Below, in pieces: positions 16,708 through 25,062 of a stretch of DNA of 64,000 bases. The position numbers and the translations under genes were made by a program. Numbering within the stretch: the stretch's first letter is position 1; each line of letters starts with the position of its first letter. A model generated the notes under the pieces. The model saw only the letters and a list, made by a program, of their open reading frames with translations. It was not told where the DNA came from and made no database searches. Source of the DNA: Firmicutes bacterium UBA6113 (GTDB taxonomy: Bacteria > Bacillota > Clostridia > Tissierellales > Sedimentibacteraceae); NCBI GenBank assembly GCA_002422545.1, contig DIWF01000027.1, positions 309,437-373,436 of the forward strand. Reading direction: 5' to 3'.

Positions 16708-17359
16708 TTAGTTAGAATTTGCTGATGATGCAGCAGCACTGGATGCTATAACTGCTGTCATGGCAGCTTGTTGTGCAATAATTAAGTTTGTTATGCTGTT
16801 AACTGCTGAAATATTCATTGCATGTTTGGAAAATTGTTTTTGATATTCTTGTGAAACTAAAATAGCTGAATACATAATCCTTTGAGTCTTTCCTATTCCA
16901 AAAGTACCAAAGCCTTTTATAGATGAAAGATATTCATTTACTTCAACTATTTCATTGATTGTTGTATCAATATCTTCTGTTGTTATGGCAAGCAAGCCTA
17001 ACACCGAAAGTTCAATACCGGTTCCAAATTTGCAATTTCTTTCTTTTAATTTATCAAAAATATCAATGGTAATATTACATTTGTCAACTGCGTTGTTTTC
17101 ATCTAAGGCCAAAATATGACTAAGTGACTGGACAGCATTTGATGAAAAAAATTTACTTTTTAAAATATCGTAGCATTTTATTATTCTTTATTATATCCTT
17201 GCACAGCTTAATTTTGTCCGGGTACATTTCCAATCCGCGTTCTGTGTAAATACTTGCACATAACGGAAACATCATTGAATTTTCCCATCTGAAATTTTCC
17301 TTCATTACATCTCTGTTTCTTACAAACAGTTCACATCTTTGTTTTAACAAATCATTCAC
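16708..17359 (-). pseudogene. Degraded DUF4003 family gene
   Basis: The N-terminal piece (start 17359, RCELFVRNRDVMKENFRWEN, MMFPLCASIY) and the C-terminal piece (SNAVQSLSHILALDE to NLIIAQQAAMTAVIAS) both match DUF4003 proteins as I remember them. The two lie in different frames: the first stops at 17153 after an A run, and the second reads on after a one-base shift there. Even joined they give about 216 residues against about 320 for the family, so some 100 residues from the middle are also missing. A deletion plus a frameshift makes this a pseudogene. Confidence 0.75.
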
Positions 17360-17446
17360 TGTATTACCCCCTCTGGGATTTTGGAACTCAAACTAATAAA
17401 TCATCCTGTTTAATTCTTTTCCTTTGCCAGAATGAACCATATCATA

Positions 17447-18082
17447 TTATTTTATTACTTTAATTGATTTAATAACCGGCTGATTTTCTTTGAGTACGGT
17501 TCCATTTTTATCTTGCACCGGTGTTTGGGAACATATTTTATCAACGATATCCATTCCTTTTGTAACATAACCAAAAACCGCATAGCTGCCATCTAATGGA
17601 GTACTGTCTTCATGAACAATAAAAAATTGAGATCTTGCACTGTCATAATCATCTGAACGAGCCATGGATATGGCACCTCTTGTATGAGACAACGTATTAT
17701 TTACTCCGTTTTCAGCAAATTCTCCTTTTATTGTCTCTTCAGATCCGCCCATACCATTCCCTAGAGGGTCGCCTCCTTGAATCATGAAACCGGAAATTAT
17801 TCTATGAAATGTCAATCCGTCATAAAAACCTTTTTCAGCTAATTTAACAAAATTATTTAATGTAATTGGAGCACTCTCTGCATCTAAATCAATATAAATA
17901 GTTCCATAGTTTTCTACTTCTATTTCTACTTTATGAGTGGCTTTGAAACTTGATTCAGAACCAGTATCACTTCCAATTTCTTCATTTTTAGAATCATTCT
18001 TGTTGCACCCCACTAATCCAAATATGGATAGTGAAATAATAAGTAATATTGAATATACATTTTTTACATTTTTAATTTTCAT
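17447..18082 (-). CDS. Cyclophilin-type peptidyl-prolyl isomerase, lipoprotein
   Basis: The 211-aa protein has a signal peptide ending in the lipobox LVGC (Cys26) and a Ser/Asp/Glu-rich linker, then a cyclophilin domain from about residue 50. FHRIISGFMIQGGDP holds the catalytic Arg and Gln; GAISMARS, SQFFIV and YAVFGYV are the other family blocks. It should catalyse proline isomerisation during folding of exported proteins at the outer face of the membrane. It is likely monocistronic or paired with the lipoprotein gene upstream. Confidence 0.92.
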   Translation of the reverse strand: MKIKNVKNVYSILLIISLSIFGLVGCNKNDSKNEEIGSDTGSESSFKATHKVEIEVENYGTIYIDLDAESAPITLNNFVKLAEKGFYDGLTFHRIISGFMIQGGDPLGNGMGGSEETIKGEFAENGVNNTLSHTRGAISMARSDDYDSARSQFFIVHEDSTPLDGSYAVFGYVTKGMDIVDKICSQTPVQDKNGTVLKENQPVIKSIKVIK

Positions 18083-18152
18083 AATTTCTCCTCAAATTTA
18101 AACAATATTTTAACATGATAATTTAAAAATTTCAGGTATCCTTACATTGCTA

Positions 18153-18707
18153 TTAATTAATTTTTTCGGTTAATGTACCTTCTGAAGTAGAATCTGTCTT
18201 GATTACAAAGGCATATTCACATTCATTTTCACCCCAGGAAGCAATCATCCTGAATCCTCTCAATTCTTGTTTATTTGGCTCATAATATGAACTTAAGGCT
18301 GAGGCAAAATGATATTCTATTTCAATAACATACTTACCGCCAACTAATTCTACTGGAACATTTTTTATTTCTTTGTTCGTATAAATTTGTCGTCCGTTTT
18401 TATCAATTAAAATTTCTGAAACAGTAAATTTGTCAGGTGGATTGCTTTTAAAAGCTATTTCAACAATGCTGCTGTTTTCAAAAAAAGGAATATCTTCTTG
18501 TTCCTTTAATATTGTAACAAATGTATCTTCTCTGTCATAAATACTTCCATTCCATTTATTTTTAGCTGATATATATTCAATTTCCTTATCCCCAATTTTA
18601 ATTACTAACTCCGGCGGTTCTTTCATGGAATTTGAAGAGCACCCCACAAGAAATAATGTCAATAATATCACAGCAAATAAAAGTATTGATTTTCTCACTA
18701 CTATCAC
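18153..18707 (-). CDS. Lipoprotein of unknown function
   Basis: 184 aa with a clear lipoprotein signal (hydrophobic residues 7-20, lipobox LVGC). The mature part looks like a small beta-rich domain; I do not recognise a family and assign no function. It precedes the cyclophilin lipoprotein gene on the same strand by 70 nt. RBS GGGGTGATAGT precedes the ATG. Confidence 0.75.
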   Translation of the reverse strand: MIVVRKSILLFAVILLTLFLVGCSSNSMKEPPELVIKIGDKEIEYISAKNKWNGSIYDREDTFVTILKEQEDIPFFENSSIVEIAFKSNPPDKFTVSEILIDKNGRQIYTNKEIKNVPVELVGGKYVIEIEYHFASALSSYYEPNKQELRGFRMIASWGENECEYAFVIKTDSTSEGTLTEKIN

Positions 18708-18820
18708 CCCTTTATTAAAACAGTTAAATTGATATAAACTATATTATTAATGCAAAGATCTTTCACAATATAGCCTAACATATAAATAGACGATTTACCA
18801 GTAAGTTATGTTCCTTTAAG

Positions 18821-18848
18821 AAAAAAAAGGCTGAGATTATCTCTCAGC
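18821..18848 (-). terminator. Terminator of the M48-ankyrin gene
   Basis: GCTGAGA (18830-18836) pairs with TCTCAGC (18842-18848); on the minus strand it is followed by eight T. Confidence 0.88.
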
Positions 18849-18895
18849 TCATAGTGATAAGTTTTAATTTATTTATCACATGCATTTTCATTCTC

Positions 18896-20269
18896 TTATT
18901 GCTGTATTAATAAATCGGCAATTTCATTATACCCGTATTTTTTTGCATATAAAAATGCAGAGAAATTATTTACATCTTTTAATTCTGGATCAGCACCACC
19001 ATCTAATAATGCTTCAACAGGTTCAATAACACCGTTGGCTGCTGCGTACATCAAAGGGGTCCATCCAGACGAGTCAGACATGTTTAGGTCAGCACCTGAT
19101 GATATCAATAAATTGATTGCTTCAATGTTTTGACTGTATATGGCTCTTATTAATGCTGTTTCTTCATAATAATCAACCATGTTTGGATCAGCACCTGCCT
19201 GGATTAAAATATTCATAATTTCAACATCACCATCTTGAGCTGCCCACATCAGTGGAGTCCATCCGTCCATGTCTTGTACGTCAGCATACATTCCATCATT
19301 TAATAATTCATTGACCCTTTCAACATCACCTTCAGCTACTGCCTCAGTAATAGCTGTTGCGTCTTCTTCAACAAATGTATCTGATAAAAAGTTATCTGCT
19401 GCCACCATTATATCATTGTTATACTTAATCGTAACAAATGCTATAATACCTACCACAAGAACTATCATTACTGATGATAATACTTTTTTATAATTCTTTT
19501 CAATGGGATTAAAGTTATTCTCAAAATAATTTTTAATTTCATAAATTCTTTTAGGCAACGAAGGATGGGTCGAGCTTTTTTCAGCCATTTTATTTAATAA
19601 CCCTTTATTTTTGCTGTATTGAAGAAGATATTCATCGCGATTAACCTTATTAAACAATGTCTTGCCTATTGCTAGTATTGTCAGTGCATTCATTGAAGCT
19701 TCAGTATTATTGATATAATAAGCAGCAATTCGGTCACTTGTAAATTCGCAGGCTCTTAAATATGCATTGCCAAGTGAAGGAATCCACATGGCCGGTAAAA
19801 TAAACAGATGTTTAGCTACATGTCGCCTTTTAATATGAGCAAGCTCATGAGCAATTATAAATGACAATTCATCATTGTTTTCAGTATTTATCAAATCAAA
19901 TATGTCTGAATATAAAATAACTATATTCTTTCTAAATGATTTTGCAGCAAATGCATTTAATATTCCGCCTGATTCAATTACATAAACTTCTGGAATAACT
20001 TGTATTTCCATAGAATTACATAATTCTGAAACTTTATTATAAACCTCAGGAAATTGATTTGCACTTAAACGTACTCCGTTTGTCCTAATGCGGGCTATCA
20101 TTAATCCATTTGAAAGCAAAGAAATTGCAGTTAATAATAAAAGCACTGCTAGACCTTCCAAATAAAATAGTAATGATACATAAATTATAATGCTGACTAA
20201 AAGTGCTAATAAGAAATATCTTTTTTCATCTTTATGAATTAAGTTCTTTAATGATAATTCTTTTGTCAT
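18896..20269 (-). CDS. M48 family membrane metallopeptidase with C-terminal ankyrin repeats
   Basis: 457 aa with three parts. The N-terminal part has two membrane segments (about residues 18-55). The M48 catalytic domain follows, with zinc motif HELAH (His141, Glu142, His145) and the third ligand Glu175 in ACEFTSDRIA. After another membrane segment near 262-285 come four ankyrin-type repeats (about 300-457; GWTPLMWAAQDG, ETALIRAI, GWTPLMYAAANG). M48 enzymes such as HtpX degrade damaged membrane proteins. A tethered ankyrin array suggests substrate or partner selection; its side of the membrane is not certain. It is monocistronic with its own terminator. Confidence 0.9.
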   Translation of the reverse strand: MTKELSLKNLIHKDEKRYFLLALLVSIIIYVSLLFYLEGLAVLLLLTAISLLSNGLMIARIRTNGVRLSANQFPEVYNKVSELCNSMEIQVIPEVYVIESGGILNAFAAKSFRKNIVILYSDIFDLINTENNDELSFIIAHELAHIKRRHVAKHLFILPAMWIPSLGNAYLRACEFTSDRIAAYYINNTEASMNALTILAIGKTLFNKVNRDEYLLQYSKNKGLLNKMAEKSSTHPSLPKRIYEIKNYFENNFNPIEKNYKKVLSSVMIVLVVGIIAFVTIKYNNDIMVAADNFLSDTFVEEDATAITEAVAEGDVERVNELLNDGMYADVQDMDGWTPLMWAAQDGDVEIMNILIQAGADPNMVDYYEETALIRAIYSQNIEAINLLISSGADLNMSDSSGWTPLMYAAANGVIEPVEALLDGGADPELKDVNNFSAFLYAKKYGYNEIADLLIQQ

Positions 20270-20378
20270 TTTATCTCCTTGTAAACTAAATTATACATAG
20301 ATAAATGATTATATCATGCAATTATTTGATAATATATCGGTAATTAATAGCATTCATGTATAATTTTAATGTTAAATA

Positions 20379-20831
20379 TTAATTAATTTCCTTTATAATG
20401 CTTCCTGCAAATTTTTCTGCATTTTGAAAGTCGACATTGTTAGGATGACCTTTTGCAGTGCCTCCAAAGATATCAAGAAATTTTGTTGTAAAAAAACCTC
20501 TGCAGGAAAAACTTCCCACAACTTTAGCGCTTTTGTCTAAAAGAAGCTTTATAGCATCATTATTGTACTTTTTAATACCAACAGCGCTTGTTGAAAAAAC
20601 AAAAGTTTTTTTATTTTTTAAGTTTGATTTTTCAATTGCTTTAAAAATAGACGGATGCATTTTTTGATTGTAAACACCTGAACCAAATCCTACTATGTCG
20701 TAATTATTAATATCATTTTCATTGTAGTCTTTTGTATGTACTAAATCTCCGCCAAATTGCTCTGCCATACATTCTGCTATTTTTTCGGTATTTTTTTTGT
20801 AAGCTGAATAATAAACAATTAACGTCTTCAT
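20379..20831 (-). CDS. Flavodoxin
   Basis: About 150 aa. The N-terminal MKTLIVYYSAYKKNTEKIAE is the phosphate-binding loop of flavodoxins, followed by VGFGSGVYNQ and FVFSTSAVG around the flavin. It should carry electrons with FMN. The ATG at 20831 directly follows the stop of the ggt gene (20833-20835), and the ribosome binding site is poor, so translation is probably coupled. A TTG at 20846 is an alternative start. Confidence 0.87.
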   Translation of the reverse strand: MKTLIVYYSAYKKNTEKIAECMAEQFGGDLVHTKDYNENDINNYDIVGFGSGVYNQKMHPSIFKAIEKSNLKNKKTFVFSTSAVGIKKYNNDAIKLLLDKSAKVVGSFSCRGFFTTKFLDIFGGTAKGHPNNVDFQNAEKFAGSIIKEIN

Positions 20832-20832
20832 T

Positions 20833-22437
20833 TTACCAGACTGCAATGTGACCGTCGGCCCTTTTTTCTGTGCCGCCGCACAAAGTCCCCTCCTCTGTTC
20901 TGATTATTATCTGCCCTCTTCCAAAAGATGTTTCATCTGTCTGTATTTTTATTTCATGACCCTTTCTAATCAGTTCCTTAACAATATGAACAGGAACATC
21001 TTGTTCTACCTCAATATTCTTGTCTTTGATCCACTGCCATCTTGGCGCATCCAGCGCTTCCTGAGGATTTAAGTTAAAGTCTATCATGTTCATAACAACC
21101 TGCACGTGGCCCTGTGGCTGCATGAATCCTCCCATCACTCCGAAGGGTCCCACAGCCTCGTTATCCTTGGTTATGAATCCAGGTATTATTGTATGGTATG
21201 GTTTTTTATGAGGCATGAGACAATTGTCGTGATTATTGTCATAATTAAAATTATGTCCCCTGTTTTGAAGAGCTATACCTGTTTCTGGTACTACTATCCC
21301 TGATCCAAAACCCATATAGTTGCTTTGGATGTAAGAAACCATGTTTCCATCTCCATCAGCTGTGCAAAGATATACTGTTCCACCGCTGTTTGGATCCCCT
21401 GCTTCTGGCATCTGAGCAGCATCATTTATCAAGTTTCTTCTTTTTTCTGCAAAACTGTCACACAAAAGTTTTTCAACTCCTGTTGTCATATAATTTTTGT
21501 CCGTAATATATTTCTTTCCATCTGCAAATGCAAGCTTTATTGCTTCAATTTGTTTGTGGAGTGTATCTGCATCTTCCTTATTAGAAAATTCAAATCCCTT
21601 CAATATGTTAAGAGCCATGAGAGCAACCATGCCGTGACCATTGGGAGGTATTTCCCATATGTCATATCCCCTGTAGTTTACGCTGATTGGCTCAACCCAC
21701 TGGGATTTGTAGTCGTTAAGATCTTTTCTTGAAAGAAATCCATTGTGCTTTTCAAAAAAATATGAAATTTTGTCGGCTAAATCTCCTCTGTAAAAGGATT
21801 CAGCATTTGTTCTTCCAATGGATTCAAGGGTGTCTCCGTGACATGGCAGTTTCCACAGTTCTCCGTATCTTGGAGTTCTTCCGTCTTTTGTAAATGTGTC
21901 AAACCAGCCTTTAAATTCTTCACCATTTTGGCCGCTATAAATTTTAAAAGCTTTATCCCATGCATTTTTTACAGTCACTGAAACTGCAAATCCGTTTCTT
22001 GCGCAGCTTATGGCCGGTTTTAATACTTCTTCAAGTGATAATCTGCCGAATTTTTTAGAAAGTTCTGCCCATGCAGCAGGAGCTCCCGGAACTGTTACAG
22101 GTATTACTCCGTATTTTGGAATTTCCTTTAACCCTTTCTCCTTTAATTTTTCTATGGAAATGCTGTATGGAGAATAACCGCTTGAGTTCAGGCCGTGAAG
22201 TTTATCCTTGAACCAAACTATTGCAAAAGCGTCGCTTCCAATGCCATTTGATGTGGGCTCAACAACTGTCAAACATGCTGCAGTGGCAATGGCAGCATCA
22301 ACGGCATTTCCTCCCTTCTTTAGAATTTCAAGTCCTGCCTGAGCTGCAAGGGGTTGTGAAGTTGCAACCATACCCTTTTGTCCGTAAACTAAGTTTCTTC
22401 TAGAATTGTACTTGTATTCAGATGGATTATATTCCAT
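20833..22437 (-). CDS. ggt: Gamma-glutamyltransferase family protein
   Basis: 534 aa. GGT proteins are Ntn-hydrolases that self-cleave before a Thr and move or hydrolyse gamma-glutamyl groups of glutathione-like compounds. GMVATSQPLAAQAGLEILKKGGNAVDAAIA is cut here to its recognisable start; the NAVDAA block is typical. The likely nucleophile is the Thr in PNSGGTVYLC, with DGNMVSYIQS after it. GVMGGFMQPQGHVQ near the C terminus is also family-typical. No signal peptide is seen, so this is of the cytoplasmic YwrD/acylase-like type rather than the secreted type. AGGAGG precedes the ATG. Confidence 0.88.
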   Translation of the reverse strand: MEYNPSEYKYNSRRNLVYGQKGMVATSQPLAAQAGLEILKKGGNAVDAAIATAACLTVVEPTSNGIGSDAFAIVWFKDKLHGLNSSGYSPYSISIEKLKEKGLKEIPKYGVIPVTVPGAPAAWAELSKKFGRLSLEEVLKPAISCARNGFAVSVTVKNAWDKAFKIYSGQNGEEFKGWFDTFTKDGRTPRYGELWKLPCHGDTLESIGRTNAESFYRGDLADKISYFFEKHNGFLSRKDLNDYKSQWVEPISVNYRGYDIWEIPPNGHGMVALMALNILKGFEFSNKEDADTLHKQIEAIKLAFADGKKYITDKNYMTTGVEKLLCDSFAEKRRNLINDAAQMPEAGDPNSGGTVYLCTADGDGNMVSYIQSNYMGFGSGIVVPETGIALQNRGHNFNYDNNHDNCLMPHKKPYHTIIPGFITKDNEAVGPFGVMGGFMQPQGHVQVVMNMIDFNLNPQEALDAPRWQWIKDKNIEVEQDVPVHIVKELIRKGHEIKIQTDETSFGRGQIIIRTEEGTLCGGTEKRADGHIAVW

Positions 22438-22459
22438 TTTGTCCTCCTATCATGCATTT

Positions 22460-23158
22460 TTACCAAGGTCTTGCTCCTTCAAGCCATCCCTGTTCCTTCC
22501 AGTAATTGTTATCAGCAGGGTTAAAGCCTCCGCCCCGCTGGGCAAACCTCATCAAGTAAAACAAAATTCTTACCTTTATATTTGGTGTTACATTTTTGGA
22601 TGCGCTGATGATTTTCGAACTTATTTTTTCAACTTCTTTTTCAATTTTGTCCTTGTTTTCTTTTTTTACCCCGTCCCAGTTTATTGCTGCAACGCCTCTT
22701 CCAAACTTGTAAATCCTTCCTACTCCCCAAAAAGAAAGGCTGTCGATCATATCTGTGTTTGTCTTCCTCATACCGGCTCCAGCAGCAGTGGTTACGACCA
22801 GTGCGATTTTCTTGAACATTGTTTTATTTGGCCTGTGAACCATCCATTGATATGCAAAATGATCAAGCAACGTTTTCATCTGCCCTGAAGCATGAAATGC
22901 GTATACTGGGCTTGTGAAAATCAGCAAGTCTGCTTTTTCCATTGTCTCTTTGATTTTGTTCACCTGCTCGAAATCAGGGCATAAATTTTCATTTTTCATG
23001 AAACATTGAGCACATCCTCTGCAGAAATGAGACATGTCTTTTGGAAGAAAAAATTCTGTAACTTCCGTAATTTCATTTTTAAGTTTCTTTAAAAATAATT
23101 GAACGATGTTATAAGTGCTTCCTTTGTGTTCAGTTCCATAAACAACTGCTACTTTCAT
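22460..23158 (-). CDS. NAD(P)H-dependent FMN reductase / iron-sulfur flavoprotein family
   Basis: 232 aa with a flavodoxin-like fold. MKVAVVYGTEHKGSTYNI binds the FMN phosphate. The Cys-containing stretch CRGCAQCFMKNENLCPDF resembles the compact cysteine motif of iron-sulfur flavoproteins of anaerobes. FTSPVYAFHASGQMKTLLDHF is also a family block. It lies 23 nt upstream of ggt on the same strand, and ggt is followed by flavodoxin, so the three may form one redox-linked unit. The substrate is not known. RBS AAGGAGAGGG. Confidence 0.83.
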   Translation of the reverse strand: MKVAVVYGTEHKGSTYNIVQLFLKKLKNEITEVTEFFLPKDMSHFCRGCAQCFMKNENLCPDFEQVNKIKETMEKADLLIFTSPVYAFHASGQMKTLLDHFAYQWMVHRPNKTMFKKIALVVTTAAGAGMRKTNTDMIDSLSFWGVGRIYKFGRGVAAINWDGVKKENKDKIEKEVEKISSKIISASKNVTPNIKVRILFYLMRFAQRGGGFNPADNNYWKEQGWLEGARPW

Positions 23159-23179
23159 TTCCCTCTCCTTTTTTTTATA

Positions 23180-23340
23180 AAAAGTTGCTCTGCAACTCCG
23201 CTGGGGGCACCTATATCCCCCGCGGCGTTAAAACGCATACGCGTTTTAGACTCCGCCCCCCTCTTAACGGCAAGGACGTCCGACATGCACTCCTCGTTTT
23301 TATATAATAGGAAGAGGTCATTCCTATTATATAAAAGGCA
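23180..23340. repeat. GC-rich palindromic intergenic element
   Basis: This stretch is visibly richer in G and C than its surroundings and is full of inverted repeats: TTGC/GCAA at 23184, AAAACGC/GCGTTTT at 23230-23247, GGACGTCC at 23274, and a perfect 16-bp stem 23298-23313 / 23321-23336 with a GAGGTCA loop. It follows purB on the minus strand and could end that transcript, but its composition suggests a small non-autonomous repeat. Confidence 0.6.
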
Positions 23341-23434
23341 ACAACTAAAAGTCATTGCCCGGATGATTTATTTAAATGTCGCCTTTACATTGTCTAACTG
23401 GCTGAATTCCAAATCATTATTATTAAATAACATA

Positions 23435-24868
23435 TTAAACGTTAAGTTCTATATTTACACCCAGCAGTTCTTTGTTTTCTTCCAATATGGGCTTTATAGT
23501 TTCATTGTAGAACTCTTCAACCTGCTGAGGTGCTCTGCCAATATAATTGGAAGGATTTATTGTAGCATCTATTTCTTCCTTGGTCATATTTATTATTTTA
23601 CTTTGATGCATTCTTTCTATGAGATCATTATGCTTTCCGAACTTTTTAACCTGCTCTGCAGACTGCATGGACAATACTCTAATTTCTTCATGAAGATCCT
23701 GCCTGTTTCCACCACGCTTAACAGCTTCCATGATTATATTTTCAGTTGCCATGAAAGGAAGTTCTTCAAGAATGTGCTTTTCGATTACTTTTTCGTTCAC
23801 AACCATTCCGTTGAAAACATTTATGGCAATTCCAAGCACTGCATCTGCTGCCAGGAAACCCTGTGGAATGCTCAGACGCTTGATTGCAGAGTCATCCAAT
23901 GTTCTTTCAAGCCACTGTGTTGTCACTGTGTTTGCCATGTTTGCTTCGTTTGAAATGATAAACCTTGAAAGTGAGGCTATTCTTTCACTTCTCATTGGAT
24001 TCCTTTTGTATGCCATGGCTGAAGATCCTATCTGACTCTTTTCAAATGGCTCTTCTATTTCCTTCTGACTCTGAAGAATTCTTATGTCGTTTGTGGCCTT
24101 GTGAAGACTTTGCGCTATTCCGCTTAAAGCAGCCAGCACATAGAAATCTACCTTTCTTGTGTATGTCTGACCTGTAAGCTTGAACGCTTCTTTAAATCCC
24201 ATTTTGGCGACCACAAGCTCTTCAAGTTTTTTCACTTTTTCGCTGTCGTTGTCAAACAAGCTCATGAAACTTGCCTGAGTTCCTGTAGTTCCCTTTACTC
24301 CTCTTAATTTAACCATGTCTATTACGTGATTGATTTCTTCGTAATCAAGATACAGATCCTGAAGCCAGAGGCTTGCTCTCTTGCCTACAGTTGTAAGCTG
24401 CGCAGGCTGGTAGTGAGTGTATCCCAAAGCAGGTACATCTTTGTACTTCATGCAGAAATCTGACAATACAGCTATGACATTTACAAGCTTCTTCCTTAAT
24501 AAAAGAAGTGCTTCCTTCATGAGTATGGCATCGGTATTGTCAACCACATACATGCTTGTTGCACCAAGATGAATTATTGGCATTGCCTTTGGACATGCGG
24601 TGCCAAAAGTATGTACGTGTGCCATTACGTCATGTCTGAATTCTTTTTCTTTTTTTGCTGCAAGGTCGTAGTCGATGTTATAAATATTTGCTTTCATTTC
24701 ATCTATTTGTTCATCAGTTATGTTAAGTCCTAATTCTTTTTCTCCTTCAGCCAATGCAATCCACAGTTTTCTCCATGTGGAAAATCTGCTTTCGTCTGAA
24801 AAAATGTAACTCATATCCTTGCTTGCGTAACGTGTTATTAACGGGTTTTCATATGTATCTCTTGACAT
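23435..24868 (-). CDS. purB: Adenylosuccinate lyase
   Basis: 477 aa. PurB cleaves SAICAR to AICAR and adenylosuccinate to AMP in purine synthesis. The fumarase/aspartase signature GSSAMAYKRNPMRSE is near residue 285, with the catalytic flexible loop. HLGATSMYVVDN and LGYTHYQPAQLTTVGKR carry the other active-site histidines. The length fits the eukaryote-like purB of Clostridia. It stands alone, away from other pur genes. AAAGGAT precedes the ATG. Confidence 0.96.
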   Translation of the reverse strand: MSRDTYENPLITRYASKDMSYIFSDESRFSTWRKLWIALAEGEKELGLNITDEQIDEMKANIYNIDYDLAAKKEKEFRHDVMAHVHTFGTACPKAMPIIHLGATSMYVVDNTDAILMKEALLLLRKKLVNVIAVLSDFCMKYKDVPALGYTHYQPAQLTTVGKRASLWLQDLYLDYEEINHVIDMVKLRGVKGTTGTQASFMSLFDNDSEKVKKLEELVVAKMGFKEAFKLTGQTYTRKVDFYVLAALSGIAQSLHKATNDIRILQSQKEIEEPFEKSQIGSSAMAYKRNPMRSERIASLSRFIISNEANMANTVTTQWLERTLDDSAIKRLSIPQGFLAADAVLGIAINVFNGMVVNEKVIEKHILEELPFMATENIIMEAVKRGGNRQDLHEEIRVLSMQSAEQVKKFGKHNDLIERMHQSKIINMTKEEIDATINPSNYIGRAPQQVEEFYNETIKPILEENKELLGVNIELNV

Positions 24869-24896
24869 TTTATATCCTTTCGTATGGTAATTAAAA

Positions 24897-24985
24897 ATTA
24901 AGAGTTAAGAATTAAGAATTATTTGAAGATTCAGGCTGCGCCTGAATCAACCTTCATTATTAATTATTAATTCTTCATTCTTAAC
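24897..24985. repeat. MITE-like repeat, copy A
   Basis: Imperfect terminal inverted repeats made of TTAAGAATTAAGAATT-type arms (24899-24922 / 24961-24984) flank a perfect palindromic core 24928-24948 (GATTCAGGC, TGC, GCCTGAATC). Copy B at 49681-49765 has the same kind of arms and the shared CCTTCATT flank but a different core. It sits between purB and rny. Confidence 0.72.
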
Positions 24986-25012
24986 TGTTTTATTTAATAT
25001 TCTATAACTAAA

Positions 25013-25046
25013 TTAAAAAGAAGTAAACAATAAATTTGTTTACTTC
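25013..25046 (-). terminator. Terminator of rny
   Basis: GAAGTAAACAA (25020-25030) pairs with TTGTTTACTTC (25036-25046); a T run follows on the minus strand. Confidence 0.88.
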
Positions 25047-25062
25047 CGTATATTTCGCTTAT

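Noticed and set aside
17153..17165. Programmed frameshift in the DUF4003 gene at the A run
   Set aside because: The gene also lacks about 100 internal residues, so decay explains it better.
23099..23953. Long plus-strand open frame across purB and the GC-rich element
   Set aside because: It overlaps purB antisense, has no ribosome binding site and shows no recognisable protein pattern.
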